Assembly (NCBI RefSeq): GCF_002261335.1
Contig: NZ_NEVL01000003.1
Coordinates: 1,116,001 to 1,180,000, forward strand
Direction of reading: 5' to 3'
Length of the DNA: 64,000 bases
Source of the DNA: Bordetella genomosp. 1
GTDB taxonomy: Bacteria > Pseudomonadota > Gammaproteobacteria > Burkholderiales > Burkholderiaceae_B
The number at the start of each line of letters is the position of its first letter. Position 1 is the stretch's first letter. The position numbers were made by a program, and so were the translations under genes. The notes below the pieces were generated by a model. It saw nothing but the letters and a program-made list of their open reading frames with translations, was not told where the DNA came from and made no database searches. Positions 7,861 through 20,476 of this stretch are shown one piece after another.

Positions 7861-8922
7861 ATGAAAATCGTAGTTCTGCCCGGTGATGGCATTGGCCCCG
7901 AAACCATGGCGGTGGCCGTGGACGTGCTGCAGACTGCCTCCGAACGCTTCGGCCTGGGCCTGCAGCTGGACTTCGACGTGGCCGGCCACGACAGCCTGAA
8001 GCAGCACGGCGCCACGGTCACGCCGGCGCTGCTCGAAAAGGTGAAGGCCGCCGACGGCCTGATGCTGGGCCCGATGGCCACCTTCGAGTTCAAGGACGCC
8101 TCGCGCGGCGAGATCAACCCGTCGATGTTCTTTCGCAAGAGCCTCGACCTGCACGCCAACATCCGCCCCGCCCGCACCTACCCCGGCATGAACGCGCGCC
8201 TGGGCGAGTTCGACCTGGTGGTGGTACGCGAGAACACCGAAGGCTTCTATGCCGACCGCAACGTCGAATCCGGCGGCAGCGAGATGCTGATCACGCCCGA
8301 CGTGGTGGTGTCGCTGCGCCGGATCACGCGCCAGTGCTGCGAGCGCATCGCGCGCTCCGCGTTCGAGCTGGCCATGACGCGCAACAAGCACGTCACCATC
8401 GTGCACAAGGCCAACGTGCTCAAGCTGGGCGACGGCATGTTCATCGACACCTGCCGCGAAGTCGGCCGCGAGTTCCCCGAGGTGGCGATCGACGACGTGA
8501 TCGTGGACGCCATGATGGCCCACGTGGTGCGCGCGCCGCAGCGCTACGACGTGATCGTGACCACGAATATGTTCGGCGACATCCTGTCCGACCTCACCGC
8601 CGAACTTTCCGGCAGCCTCGGTCTGGGCGGCTCGCTCAACGCGGGCCGCGATTACGCCATGGGCCAGGCCGCGCACGGCTCGGCGCCCGACATCGCCGGG
8701 CAGAACATCGCCAACCCGATCTCGCTGATCCTGTCGGGCGCGATGCTGCTCAACTGGCACGGCAACAAGCATGGCGACGCGCGCTTCCACCAGGCCGCGG
8801 CCGCGATCGAGGCCACCATCGCCGACACCATCGCCGCGCACGAGTGCACGCGCGACGTGGGCGGCACGCTCGGCACCCGCGAGGCCGGCGCCGCGTTCGT
8901 CAAGCGGCTGGCCGCGCGATGA
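7861..8922 (+). CDS. Isocitrate/isopropylmalate dehydrogenase family protein
   Basis: A 353-residue NAD(P)-dependent beta-decarboxylating dehydrogenase. Family marks are VVLPGDGIGPETM at the N-terminus, RENTEGFYADRN, KANVLKLGDGMF, MFGDILSDLTAEL and the nucleotide-loop AAHGSAPDIAGQNIANP. It sits in a catabolic operon rather than next to leuCD, so tartrate, malate or another 2-hydroxyacid is more likely as substrate than isopropylmalate. The ATG at 7861 is chosen over an upstream frame extension that would run into the preceding receptor gene. The stop overlaps the next start (ATGA). Confidence 0.88.
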   Translation: MKIVVLPGDGIGPETMAVAVDVLQTASERFGLGLQLDFDVAGHDSLKQHGATVTPALLEKVKAADGLMLGPMATFEFKDASRGEINPSMFFRKSLDLHANIRPARTYPGMNARLGEFDLVVVRENTEGFYADRNVESGGSEMLITPDVVVSLRRITRQCCERIARSAFELAMTRNKHVTIVHKANVLKLGDGMFIDTCREVGREFPEVAIDDVIVDAMMAHVVRAPQRYDVIVTTNMFGDILSDLTAELSGSLGLGGSLNAGRDYAMGQAAHGSAPDIAGQNIANPISLILSGAMLLNWHGNKHGDARFHQAAAAIEATIADTIAAHECTRDVGGTLGTREAGAAFVKRLAAR

Positions 8923-9770
8923 ACCCGGCCGCGCGCCTGCCGGCCGGGGCCTGCGATTGCCATGTGCATGTCGTGGGGCCGCAGGACAGCCACCCCATGC
9001 TGGCCGACCGGCACTACACGCCGCCGCCGGCCAGCCTGGAACAGTTGCGCGCGCACCTGGCCGCCCTGGGCGCGGCGCGCGCCGTGATCGTGCAGCCCAG
9101 CTTCTACGGCACCGACAACGGCCTGCTGTGCGACAGCCTCGAGGCGCTGGCCGGCGCGGGCCGGGGCGTGGCGGTGCTCGACCCGGGCATCGACGACGCC
9201 GCGCTCGCGCGGCTGCACGCGCTGGGCGTGCGCGGGCTGCGCGTCAATCTGGAGAGCGTCGGCGCGAGCAGCGCGGCCGGTGTGACCGCGGCGCTGCAGG
9301 CCTGGGCCGGCCGCCTGCGCGGCGGCGGCTGGCATCTCCAGGTCTATGCGTCGCACGGCGCCATCGCGCAGGCGGCGCCCGACCTGCGGCGGCTCGGCCT
9401 GCCCGTGGTGCTGGATCATTTCGCCATGATGCCGCCTGACCTGAGCGCGGCGGAAGCGGCGCCCATCCTCGATCTGGTCGGATCCGGGGCGGCCTACGTG
9501 AAGCTCTCGGCGGCGTACCGCATCGGCGGCGACGCGGCGGCCGTCACCGCGCTGGCGCGCCGCCTCGTGGCGTTGCGGCCCGATCGCATGCTGTGGGCAA
9601 GCGACTGGCCGCACACCAACCGCACGCCCGGCGCCGCCCCCACCGACGTCAGCCCGTATCGGGAAATCGCAGCCGGCAGCCTGCTGGCCCAGGCAACCGA
9701 CTGGCTGCCCGACCCGGCCACGCGCCGGCAGGTGCTGGTCGACAACCCGGCCGCGCTGTACGGCTTCTGA
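8919..9770 (+). CDS. TIM-barrel amidohydrolase (2-pyrone-4,6-dicarboxylate lactonase-like)
   Basis: A 283-residue hydrolase of the amidohydrolase-2 family. The metal-binding HxH is in CDCHVHVVGP near the N-terminus, followed by a histidine in VLDHFAMM and the late aspartate in LWASDWPHTNR. Proteins of this type hydrolyse lactones or decarboxylate aromatic/dicarboxylic acids. The start codon overlaps the stop of the dehydrogenase gene by four bases, indicating translational coupling. Together with the receptors and dehydrogenase it suggests a pathway for a hydroxylated di- or tricarboxylate; the actual substrate cannot be read from sequence. Confidence 0.85.
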   Translation: MNPAARLPAGACDCHVHVVGPQDSHPMLADRHYTPPPASLEQLRAHLAALGAARAVIVQPSFYGTDNGLLCDSLEALAGAGRGVAVLDPGIDDAALARLHALGVRGLRVNLESVGASSAAGVTAALQAWAGRLRGGGWHLQVYASHGAIAQAAPDLRRLGLPVVLDHFAMMPPDLSAAEAAPILDLVGSGAAYVKLSAAYRIGGDAAAVTALARRLVALRPDRMLWASDWPHTNRTPGAAPTDVSPYREIAAGSLLAQATDWLPDPATRRQVLVDNPAALYGF

Positions 9771-9795
9771 CCCGCGATTCGTTGCGCCCGAAACC

Positions 9796-9836
9796 AACGG
9801 GCCCGGCGCCCCCTTGCGGGGAACGCCGGGCCCGTT
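9796..9836. terminator. Bidirectional hairpin between convergent genes
   Basis: Thirteen-base perfect arms (9796-9808 and 9824-9836, AACGGGCCCGGCG and complement) enclose a second small stem CCCC-TTGC-GGGG. The hairpin sits midway between the amidohydrolase stop (9770) and the purL stop (9876). It has no U-tract on either side, so its role as terminator is inferred from position and stability. Confidence 0.6.
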
Positions 9837-9875
9837 GCCCTTGCGCGGTTCGCGATCAGCCTGGGCCGATCGGGA

Positions 9876-13925
<4,050 letters not shown>

Positions 13926-14276
13926 GATGCGGGCGCCGTTGGGAGGTGAAAGATCAAAACGTGATTTTACCTTCTTATGGGGTAAACCCCGGTGGTGAAC
14001 TGCCCATCGGATGCCCGGAGGCACGCCAACGTTACAAATTCGTGGCCGACGGGCCGGGACGGGTTGCTGCGACGCGACATCCGAGCCGGCACCCCACCCG
14101 CGCCGGGATGCACCCTTGCGGTGCAATGGAAGCGCCGCCCCGGGCCCTGTGCAGCACGGCCGCAGGCCGCCCCGATAGCGCCTTGCAGACGGTTTTGATG
14201 CTGCTTTGCAGCATGTTGCCAGGCGTCCGCATCCGCGGGAAAACACGAGCTATCGTCCGCTCGGGCCAGGGTTAGG
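13926..14276. other. Intergenic region between divergent purL and dctQ
   Basis: No gene is supported here. Near purL is a dyad TTTACC (13966-13971) / GGTAAA (13981-13986) overlapping the palindrome GGGGTAAACCCC (13979-13990), which may belong to the purL promoter. Near dctQ is a small stem, ATGCTGC-TTT-GCAGCAT (14198-14214). Both promoters must lie in this stretch but I cannot place them with confidence. Confidence 0.4.
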
Positions 14277-14852
14277 ATGCAGCGTCCCTTCTGTCCCCGG
14301 CCGTCCCACAAGCTGTTTGCCATGCAACGCCCCGACGCACCCGAAGAACCCGTCGAACCGATCATTGCCCCGGAACCCGACCCCACCGTCAAGGTGCCGC
14401 TCGCGCTGGAAGACTGGCTGGCCGTGATCCTGCTGGCGCTGCTGGCCCTGATCACGTTTGCCAACGTGCTGGTGCGCTACTTCACCGACCAGTCGTTCGC
14501 CTGGACCGAGGAAATCTCCATCTTCCTGCTGATCGTGCTGACCATGGCCGGCGGCAGCATGGCCTTCGTTCGCAATCACCACATCCGCATCGAGATCCTG
14601 GCCGACAACGGTTCGCCCCGGCGCCAGCGCATCCTGGCGCTGATCGCCAACGTCTGTGTGCTGCTGTTCTTCGTGATGCTGACCGTGCTGTCGGCGCGGC
14701 TGGTCTATGACGAGTTCCGCTACGAGGAAACCTCGCCCGCGATCGGCGTGCCGACCTGGTGGTATTCGGTATGGCTGCCGCTGATGGCGGCCCTCATCTC
14801 GGCGCGCGTGCTGGGCACGCTCATGCGCCTGGTGCGAGGGCAGGCCAAATGA
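14277..14852 (+). CDS. dctQ: TRAP transporter small permease (DctQ)
   Basis: A 191-residue four-helix inner-membrane protein: helices lie around WLAVILLALLALITFANVLV, EEISIFLLIVLTMAGGSMAF, ILALIANVCVLLFFVMLTVL and WWYSVWLPLMAALISARVL. The RYF.DQSF.WTEEIS and AF...HHIRI segments are typical of DctQ. AGGG before the ATG at 14277 supports this start; an in-frame ATG at 14322 would give a slightly shorter protein. The stop overlaps the dctM start (ATGA). Confidence 0.9.
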   Translation: MQRPFCPRPSHKLFAMQRPDAPEEPVEPIIAPEPDPTVKVPLALEDWLAVILLALLALITFANVLVRYFTDQSFAWTEEISIFLLIVLTMAGGSMAFVRNHHIRIEILADNGSPRRQRILALIANVCVLLFFVMLTVLSARLVYDEFRYEETSPAIGVPTWWYSVWLPLMAALISARVLGTLMRLVRGQAK

Positions 14853-16147
14853 TCGTCACCCTGCTCTTCGCGATCTTCATCGTGCTGATGGTGATCGGCG
14901 TGCCCGTGGGCGTGGCGCTCGGCCTGGCCGGCACCGTCGCCATCGCGCTGGCCAACCAGGACGTGCCCTGGTTCGGGCTGCTGGCGGTGCCGCAGAATTT
15001 CTACGCCGGGCTGGCCAAGTATCCGCTGCTGGCGATCCCGATGTTCGTGCTGGTGGGCTCGATCTTCGACCGCTCGGGCGTGGCCAAGCGCCTGGTGAAC
15101 TTCGCGATTTCCATCGTGGGCCGCGGCCCGGGCATGCTGCCGCTGGTGTCCATCATGGTGGCGATGTTCCTGGGCGGCATTTCCGGCTCGGGCCCGGCCT
15201 GCGCGGCCGCGGTCGGCGCGGTAATGATCGCGGCCATGTCGCGCGCCGGCTATCCCAAGCCTTATTCGGCATCGGTGGTGGCGGCCGGCGCGGCCACCGA
15301 CATCCTGATCCCGCCGTCGGTCGCCTTCATCATCTATTCGGTGCTGGTGCCGGAGGCCTCGGTGCCGGCGCTGTTCGCGGCCGGCATGGTGCCGGGCATC
15401 CTGGCCGGCCTCGCCCTGATCGTGCCCGCCGTGTGGCTGGCGCGTCGCCACGGCATGGGCAAGCTCGAGGCGCACCTGCCGCGCCCGCCCTTCTGGGCCA
15501 GCCTGCGCGAGGCCTCGTGGGGCCTGGCCGCGCCGGTGCTGATCCTGGGCGGCATGCGCATGGGCTGGTTCACGCCCACCGAGGCGGCCGTGGTGGCGGT
15601 GTTCTACGGCCTGTTCGTGGGCATGTGCATCCATCGCACGATCGGCGTGCGCGACCTGTTTCCGATCCTGCGCGAGGCGGCCGAGCTGTCGGCCGTGATC
15701 ATGCTGGTGGTGACGCTGGCCGGCATCTTCGCCTGGTCGCTCTCCACCCTCTCGGTGATCGACCCGATCACGCATGCCATCGTGAATTCCGGGCTGGGCG
15801 AATACGGCGTGCTGGCGCTGCTGATCGTGCTGCTCATGACCGTGGGCATGTTCCTCGACGGCATTTCGATTTTCCTGATTTTCGTGCCGTTGCTGCTGCC
15901 GATCGCCAATGCGTACGGCTGGGACCCGGTGTGGTTCGGCGTGGTGCTCACGCTCAAGGTCGCGCTGGGTCAGTTCACCCCGCCGCTGGCCGTGAACCTG
16001 ATGGTGTCGTGCCGCATTGCGCAGGTGCCGATGGAATCGACCGTGCGATATGTGGTGTGGCTGCTGGCCGGCATGTTCGTGGTGCTGCTGGCGGTGCTGG
16101 CGTTTCCGCAGCTCGCGCTCTGGCTGCCGCACCGGCTCGGTTATTGA
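14849..16147 (+). CDS. dctM: TRAP transporter large permease (DctM)
   Basis: A 432-residue polytopic protein of the DctM family forming the sodium- or proton-coupled channel of the TRAP transporter. About 12 hydrophobic segments are visible, with the family features SGSGPACAAAVGAVMIAAMSR, PYSASVVAAGAATDILIPPS and GMFLDGISIFLIFVPLLLP. It starts inside the end of dctQ and is followed 53 bp later by the cognate receptor gene. Confidence 0.93.
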   Translation: MIVTLLFAIFIVLMVIGVPVGVALGLAGTVAIALANQDVPWFGLLAVPQNFYAGLAKYPLLAIPMFVLVGSIFDRSGVAKRLVNFAISIVGRGPGMLPLVSIMVAMFLGGISGSGPACAAAVGAVMIAAMSRAGYPKPYSASVVAAGAATDILIPPSVAFIIYSVLVPEASVPALFAAGMVPGILAGLALIVPAVWLARRHGMGKLEAHLPRPPFWASLREASWGLAAPVLILGGMRMGWFTPTEAAVVAVFYGLFVGMCIHRTIGVRDLFPILREAAELSAVIMLVVTLAGIFAWSLSTLSVIDPITHAIVNSGLGEYGVLALLIVLLMTVGMFLDGISIFLIFVPLLLPIANAYGWDPVWFGVVLTLKVALGQFTPPLAVNLMVSCRIAQVPMESTVRYVVWLLAGMFVVLLAVLAFPQLALWLPHRLGY

Positions 16148-16200
16148 TGGACCATAAAACAGGCGCCGACGCGCGCCGCCATAAACAGGAGACCTGAAGC

Positions 16201-17226
16201 ATGAAGATCCGTCTGTTGCTCGCCGCCCTGACCTGCGGCGCCGCCGCGCTGGCCGCCCCGGCCCACGCGCAGAACTACAAGGCCGAGTACAAGCTGTCCA
16301 TCGTGGTCGGCACCTCGTTCCCCTGGGGCCAGGGCGCCGAGATCTGGTCCAAGCTGGTGCGCGAGCGCACCGATGGCCGCATCAACATCAAGGTCTACCC
16401 GGGCACCTCGCTGGTGCAGGGCGACCAGACCCGCGAATTCACGGCGATCCGCCAGGGCGTGATCGACATGGCTGTGGGCTCGACCATCAACTGGTCGCCG
16501 CAGGTCAAGCAGCTCAACCTCTTCTCCATGCCCTTCCTGATGCCCGACTATGCCGCCATCGACGCGCTGGTGCAGGGCGAGGTGGGCAAGGAGATGTTCA
16601 AGTACATCGAGAAGGCGGGCGTGGTGCCGCTGGCCTGGGGCGAGAACGGCTACCGCCAGTTGAGCAATTCCAAGCACGAGATCAAGTCGCCGGCCGACCT
16701 CAAGGGCCTGAAGCTGCGCGTGGTCGGCTCGCCGCTCTACATCGACACCTTCACCGCGCTGGGCGCCAATCCCACGCAGATGAGCTGGGCCGACGCGCAG
16801 CCGGCGCTGGCGAGCGGCGCCGTCGACGGCCAGGAGAACCCGCTGTCGATCTACACCGGCTCCAAGCTCTACACGGTGGGCCAGAAGTACCTGACGCTGT
16901 GGAACTACGTCGCCGATCCGCTGATCTTCGTGGTCAACCGCGAGGTGTGGAATTCGTGGAGCGAGAAGGACCGCGAGATCGTGCGCCAGGCCGCGCTCGA
17001 CGCGGGCAAGCAGGAGATCGTGATCGCACGCAAGGGCGTGACGCCGGAGGATCCGTCGCTGCTCAAGGAAATCGCCGGTCATGGCGTGACCGTGACTTCG
17101 CTGGACGCCGGTCAGCACGCCGCGTTCGTGGCGGCCACCAAGCCCGTCTACGACAAGTGGAAAAAGACCATAGGCGAAGACCTGGTCAACCTGGCCGAGA
17201 AGTCGATCGCCGCACGCAAGAAATAA
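16201..17226 (+). CDS. dctP: TRAP transporter substrate-binding protein (DctP)
   Basis: A 341-residue periplasmic receptor with a Sec signal peptide ending near AHA-QNYKAEY. The TRAP receptor core is visible: the REFTAIRQGVIDMAVGS segment, the conserved arginine in LKGLKLRVVGSPLY that binds the ligand carboxylate, and AQPALASGAVDGQENPLS. AGGAGA lies 8 bp before the ATG. The dctQMP order with the receptor last ends at a strong intrinsic terminator. A carboxylate ligand (dicarboxylate, keto acid or sugar acid) is expected from the conserved arginine. Confidence 0.93.
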   Translation: MKIRLLLAALTCGAAALAAPAHAQNYKAEYKLSIVVGTSFPWGQGAEIWSKLVRERTDGRINIKVYPGTSLVQGDQTREFTAIRQGVIDMAVGSTINWSPQVKQLNLFSMPFLMPDYAAIDALVQGEVGKEMFKYIEKAGVVPLAWGENGYRQLSNSKHEIKSPADLKGLKLRVVGSPLYIDTFTALGANPTQMSWADAQPALASGAVDGQENPLSIYTGSKLYTVGQKYLTLWNYVADPLIFVVNREVWNSWSEKDREIVRQAALDAGKQEIVIARKGVTPEDPSLLKEIAGHGVTVTSLDAGQHAAFVAATKPVYDKWKKTIGEDLVNLAEKSIAARKK

Positions 17227-17316
17227 GCAGCAGCCCAAGGGGAACGGCGGCCGGGGCGCATCGCGCGAGGACCGCCAACGCAAGGCAGGGGCGTCAATAA
17301 TCCCTTCCAACGCCGC

Positions 17317-17352
17317 GGGCGCCAGTCTTTCGACTGGCGCCCGTTTTTTTTT
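17317..17352 (+). terminator. Intrinsic terminator of the dctQMP operon
   Basis: An 11-bp perfect stem GGGCGCCAGTC (17317-17327) / GACTGGCGCCC (17332-17342) with a TTTC loop is followed by a run of nine T residues (17344-17352). It is a textbook rho-independent terminator for the plus strand, 90 bp after the dctP stop. Confidence 0.93.
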
Positions 17353-17421
17353 GCATGGCGGCGGGCGGAGCGCGGCGATGCGCCCGTTCCCTTCAGCCGG
17401 CCCGGGCCGGCGTGGGCAGAT

Positions 17422-17979
17422 TCAGGCCGGATCGGGGTAGCGGACCTCGAGAATGTCGAGTTCCTGCACGCCGCCGGGCGTGCGCAGCACGATGGTGTCG
17501 CCCTCGCGCGCCTTGATGAGTGCGCGCGCAACCGGTGAGATCCAGCTGATCTTGCCGGCGAGCGGCTCGGCCTCGTCGACGCCCACGATGGTGACGGTCT
17601 GTTCTTCGCCGGTCTGGTCGGCGTAGCGCACGGTGGCGCCGAAGAACACCTGGTCGCGATTGGGCTGGCTGGCCGCATCGACGACTTCGGCCACGTCGAG
17701 CCGCTTGGTGAGAAAGCGCATGCGCCGGTCGATCTCGCGCAGGCGCTTCTTGCCGTAGAGATAGTCGCCGTTTTCAGAGCGGTCTCCGTTGGAGGCCGCC
17801 CACGACACCACCTGCACCACGGCCGGACGCTCGACGTTCATCAGGTGCGCGAGCTCGTCGCGCAGCCGGTTGTAGCCCTCGGGCGTCATGTAGTTGCGCG
17901 TGCCCTTGGGCAGGGCCTGGGCCTCGGGCAGATCCTCGTCGTCGTCGTTGTCCGACTCTTTGACAAAAGCCTTGTTCAT
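17422..17979 (-). CDS. greB: Transcription elongation factor GreB
   Basis: A 185-residue RNA-polymerase secondary-channel factor that rescues backtracked complexes. The N-terminal coiled coil carries the tip motif SNGDRSENGDYLYGKKRLREIDRR, whose acidic residues position the catalytic magnesium, and the C-terminal FKBP-like domain ends with GISWISPVARAL-type sequence typical of GreB. Ahead of the coiled coil is an acidic extension (ESDNDDDEDLPE). The ATG at 17979 is preferred to an upstream in-frame ATG because MNKAFVKE matches the GreB start. Confidence 0.9.
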   Translation of the reverse strand: MNKAFVKESDNDDDEDLPEAQALPKGTRNYMTPEGYNRLRDELAHLMNVERPAVVQVVSWAASNGDRSENGDYLYGKKRLREIDRRMRFLTKRLDVAEVVDAASQPNRDQVFFGATVRYADQTGEEQTVTIVGVDEAEPLAGKISWISPVARALIKAREGDTIVLRTPGGVQELDILEVRYPDPA

Positions 17980-18058
17980 ACGCGTTGCAAACCAAAGTAG
18001 CGGGTCGAAGGCGGCCCGCAAGCCGCGTGCCGTCGTGGGGCGCGGGACGCGCGCCGGC

Positions 18059-18904
18059 TCAGAGCCAGTCGTGCCAGACCGGTTTGAGGTCGGCGGGGAG
18101 GTCGGGCAGGCTGCCGAGATCGGCCTTGCTTTCGCCCAGGCGATGGAAATCGGAGCCGCGCGACGCGAGAAAGCCGTAGCGGCGGGCGACGTCGGCGTAG
18201 CGGCGCGCTTCGTCGGCCGTGTGGCTGCCGGTGACCACCTCGATGCCCTCGCCGCCCAGCTGCAGGAACTCGTCGAACAGGCCGGCGAACTGCACCGGCG
18301 TGTATTTGTAGCGGCCCGGGTGGGCGATCACCGCGCGTCCGCCCGCGCCGCGGATCCAGCCCACCGCCTCGCTCAGCGTGGACCAGTGCATCGGCACGTG
18401 GCCCGGGCAGTCGTCGCCGAGGTATTTGTTGAAGACGGTCTGGACGTCGGGGCAGAAGCCCGCGTCGACCAGGAAGCGCGCGAAGTGCGTGCGGCTGATG
18501 AGCTCGGGGTTGCCGGCGTACGGCAGCGCGCCCTCGTAGGCGCCGGGCATGCCCATGGCGGCCAGACGCTCGCCGATCTGGCGCGCGCGGCCTGCGCGGC
18601 CGGCGCGCGTCTTGCGCAGGCCTTCGACCAGCGCGGTGTTGGTCTCGTCGAAATTGAGGCCGACCACGTGCACCGTGACGTGGGCCCAGGTGACCGAAAT
18701 CTCGGCGCCAGTGAAGTAGCGCAGGCCCAGGGCCTGTGCGGCTTCGCGCGCCTCGGCAATGCCGCCGACCTCGTCGTGGTCGGTCAGGGCCCAGACGTCC
18801 ACGCCGTTGGCGTGCGCGCGCCGGGCCACCTCGGCCGGCGGCAGCGCGCCGTCGGAAACCGTGGAATGGCAATGCAAATCGATGTTGAGGCGGGCTTGAG
18901 TCAT
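18059..18904 (-). CDS. rnm: PHP-domain phosphoesterase, RNase AM / 3',5'-nucleotide phosphatase type
   Basis: A 281-residue metal-dependent phosphoesterase of the PHP family corresponding to E. coli YciV/TrpH (Rnm), which trims 5' ends of RNAs and hydrolyses 3',5'-bisnucleotides. The metal motifs are complete: IDLHCHSTVSDG, ALTDHDEVGG, FTGAEISVTWAH, VIAHPGRYK, VVTGSH and RGSDFHRLGE. It lies 80 bp downstream of the greB start on the same strand as greB and the alpha/beta hydrolase. Gene symbol assigned by family; function not tested here. Confidence 0.85.
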   Translation of the reverse strand: MTQARLNIDLHCHSTVSDGALPPAEVARRAHANGVDVWALTDHDEVGGIAEAREAAQALGLRYFTGAEISVTWAHVTVHVVGLNFDETNTALVEGLRKTRAGRAGRARQIGERLAAMGMPGAYEGALPYAGNPELISRTHFARFLVDAGFCPDVQTVFNKYLGDDCPGHVPMHWSTLSEAVGWIRGAGGRAVIAHPGRYKYTPVQFAGLFDEFLQLGGEGIEVVTGSHTADEARRYADVARRYGFLASRGSDFHRLGESKADLGSLPDLPADLKPVWHDWL

Positions 18905-18970
18905 GCGCCTATTGTAGAAGCCCGCGGGGCGGCGCGCGAGGGGCGCGGCCCGCCCCGTCCCCCTGGACGC

Positions 18971-19906
18971 TCAGGCCAGCAGGAACTGGGCAACCGGGGC
19001 GATCTGCTCCGGCGTCATCAGGGTGGGCGCGTGGCCGGCGTCGGCAATTTCGTGCACGCTGGCGCGCGGGTTGCGGGCCAGCATGTCGGCGACGGTGGCC
19101 GGCAGTAGCAGATCCGAGTGCTCGCCGCGCAGGATCAGTATCGGGCAGTCGAGGGTGTCGTAGGCGTGCCAGAGCATGCGCTCGCCCTCTTCATAGACCT
19201 GCGGCGTGGAGGCCTGAACGCCCAGCGTGACGCCGATGTTGAGGTCGTAGTTCTTGACCCAGCGGCCTTCGGCATTGCGGACGTAGCCATGCTCGGCCAG
19301 TTCGCGCCAGTGCTCGTCGGAGTGCGGACCGTAGTTGGCGCAGGAGATGCGCGTGGCGGCGATGGCCTCGTCGAAGGTGGCATAGGCGCCGGAAGTGCCC
19401 ACGCCGGCGATGATGCGGTCGAGCGCGGGGATGGCGAGATGCGGGCCGACGTCGTTGAGCACCATGCGGTCGATGCGCAGGTCGCGATCGGGCGGCAAGG
19501 CGCCGGCGTGCGGGTGCGCGCGATGCGCGGCACGCGCGTAGGCCAGTGCGCCCGACAGCCCGAGGCCGATCAGCCCGCCCATCGAGGTGCCGACCCAGGC
19601 CAGCCGCGCCGGGTTCAGGCGCGCGATGAGCGTCATCATGTCGGAGACGTACTGCGGCACGTTGTAGAGCGCCGGATTGGCCAGCCAATCCGACTGGCCG
19701 CGGCCGGCGACGTCCGGGCACACGACCCGATAGCGCGGCGCCAGCTCGCGCGCCAGCCGGTCGAAATCGCGACCGTTGCGCGTGAGGCCGTGCACGCACA
19801 GCAGCACCTCACGGTTGTCCGGATCGCCCCACTCCCAATAGGCCATACGATGAAAGCCCAGCGGGCTCACGCAGGTGACGAAATCGAGGCGGGGTTGCAG
19901 CGACAT
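18971..19906 (-). CDS. Alpha/beta hydrolase
   Basis: A 311-residue alpha/beta-hydrolase fold protein. The oxyanion motif is in LLCVHGLTRNGRDF, the nucleophile elbow is GTSMGG (in LAWVGTSMGGLIGL) and the catalytic histidine is in IADAGHAPTLM. A histidine/alanine-rich insertion (YARAAHRAHPHAGALPP) follows the elbow and is unusual in the family. Substrate unknown. The region just upstream of its start is occupied by repeat array 2. Confidence 0.88.
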   Translation of the reverse strand: MSLQPRLDFVTCVSPLGFHRMAYWEWGDPDNREVLLCVHGLTRNGRDFDRLARELAPRYRVVCPDVAGRGQSDWLANPALYNVPQYVSDMMTLIARLNPARLAWVGTSMGGLIGLGLSGALAYARAAHRAHPHAGALPPDRDLRIDRMVLNDVGPHLAIPALDRIIAGVGTSGAYATFDEAIAATRISCANYGPHSDEHWRELAEHGYVRNAEGRWVKNYDLNIGVTLGVQASTPQVYEEGERMLWHAYDTLDCPILILRGEHSDLLLPATVADMLARNPRASVHEIADAGHAPTLMTPEQIAPVAQFLLA

Positions 19907-20052
19907 GACAGAGGGCTCCTGCGCCGCCCGCGCGGGGCGACATGTGCGTATGCGTCGGCGCCCATCTTACCGCCCCCGCCGCCAAGCCCTTCCCTGCCCG
20001 GCTGCCGGCCCGCTCCCGCCTGCCAAACGTTCGGCGACCCGTCCCGGGAGAA

Positions 20053-20462
20053 ACAATGGAGTCAGACTGCATTTTCCATGGTGCGCCCCCACCCAAACAA
20101 TGGTGTCAGACTGCATTTATCCGGCGCGGGAAAAGCCAAACAAAGGTGTCAGACTGCATTTTCCGCGGATCCCGCCGCACCGAGGGACGGTGTCAGACTG
20201 CATTTTTTCGCTTGGCGCCGATCCACGGCTGCGTGGAGCACCTCAAGGATTTCGCCAGCGTTCCCGGCAGTTGGGGAAGTCGTGATGCCCTGCCCCGCCG
20301 CGCGCGAAAAAATGCAGTCTGACTCCATTTCCGGGCGCGAGGCCATTTTCAAAAATGCAGTCTGACACCTTTGTTGGGACCTCTCAGGGGCAAGAAAAAT
20401 GCAGTCTGACACCTTTGTTGGGGATCGCGGGTGCGGGAAAAATGCAGTCTGACACCTTTGTT
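20053..20462. repeat. Short-repeat array 2: eight 43/44-bp-spaced copies of GTCAGACTGCA
   Basis: Eight copies of the same unit as array 1. Forward cores begin at 20061, 20105, 20148 and 20192; reverse cores (TGCAGTCTGAC) begin at 20313, 20356, 20400 and 20443. Spacing within each half is 43-44 bp, and a 110-bp unique centre separates the halves. Copies at 20061 and 20313 carry the GAGTCAGAC variant. The array fills the gap between the alpha/beta hydrolase start (19906) and the Bug receptor stop (20477); 19907-20052 holds only the hydrolase promoter region, with no recognisable feature. Confidence 0.9.
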
Positions 20463-20476
20463 TGGGGGTGCGGAGG

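Noticed and set aside
18926-18956. Terminator hairpin between the alpha/beta hydrolase and the PHP phosphoesterase
   Set aside because: A 7-bp GC stem exists but it has a large loop and no U-tract, and the genes could be cotranscribed.
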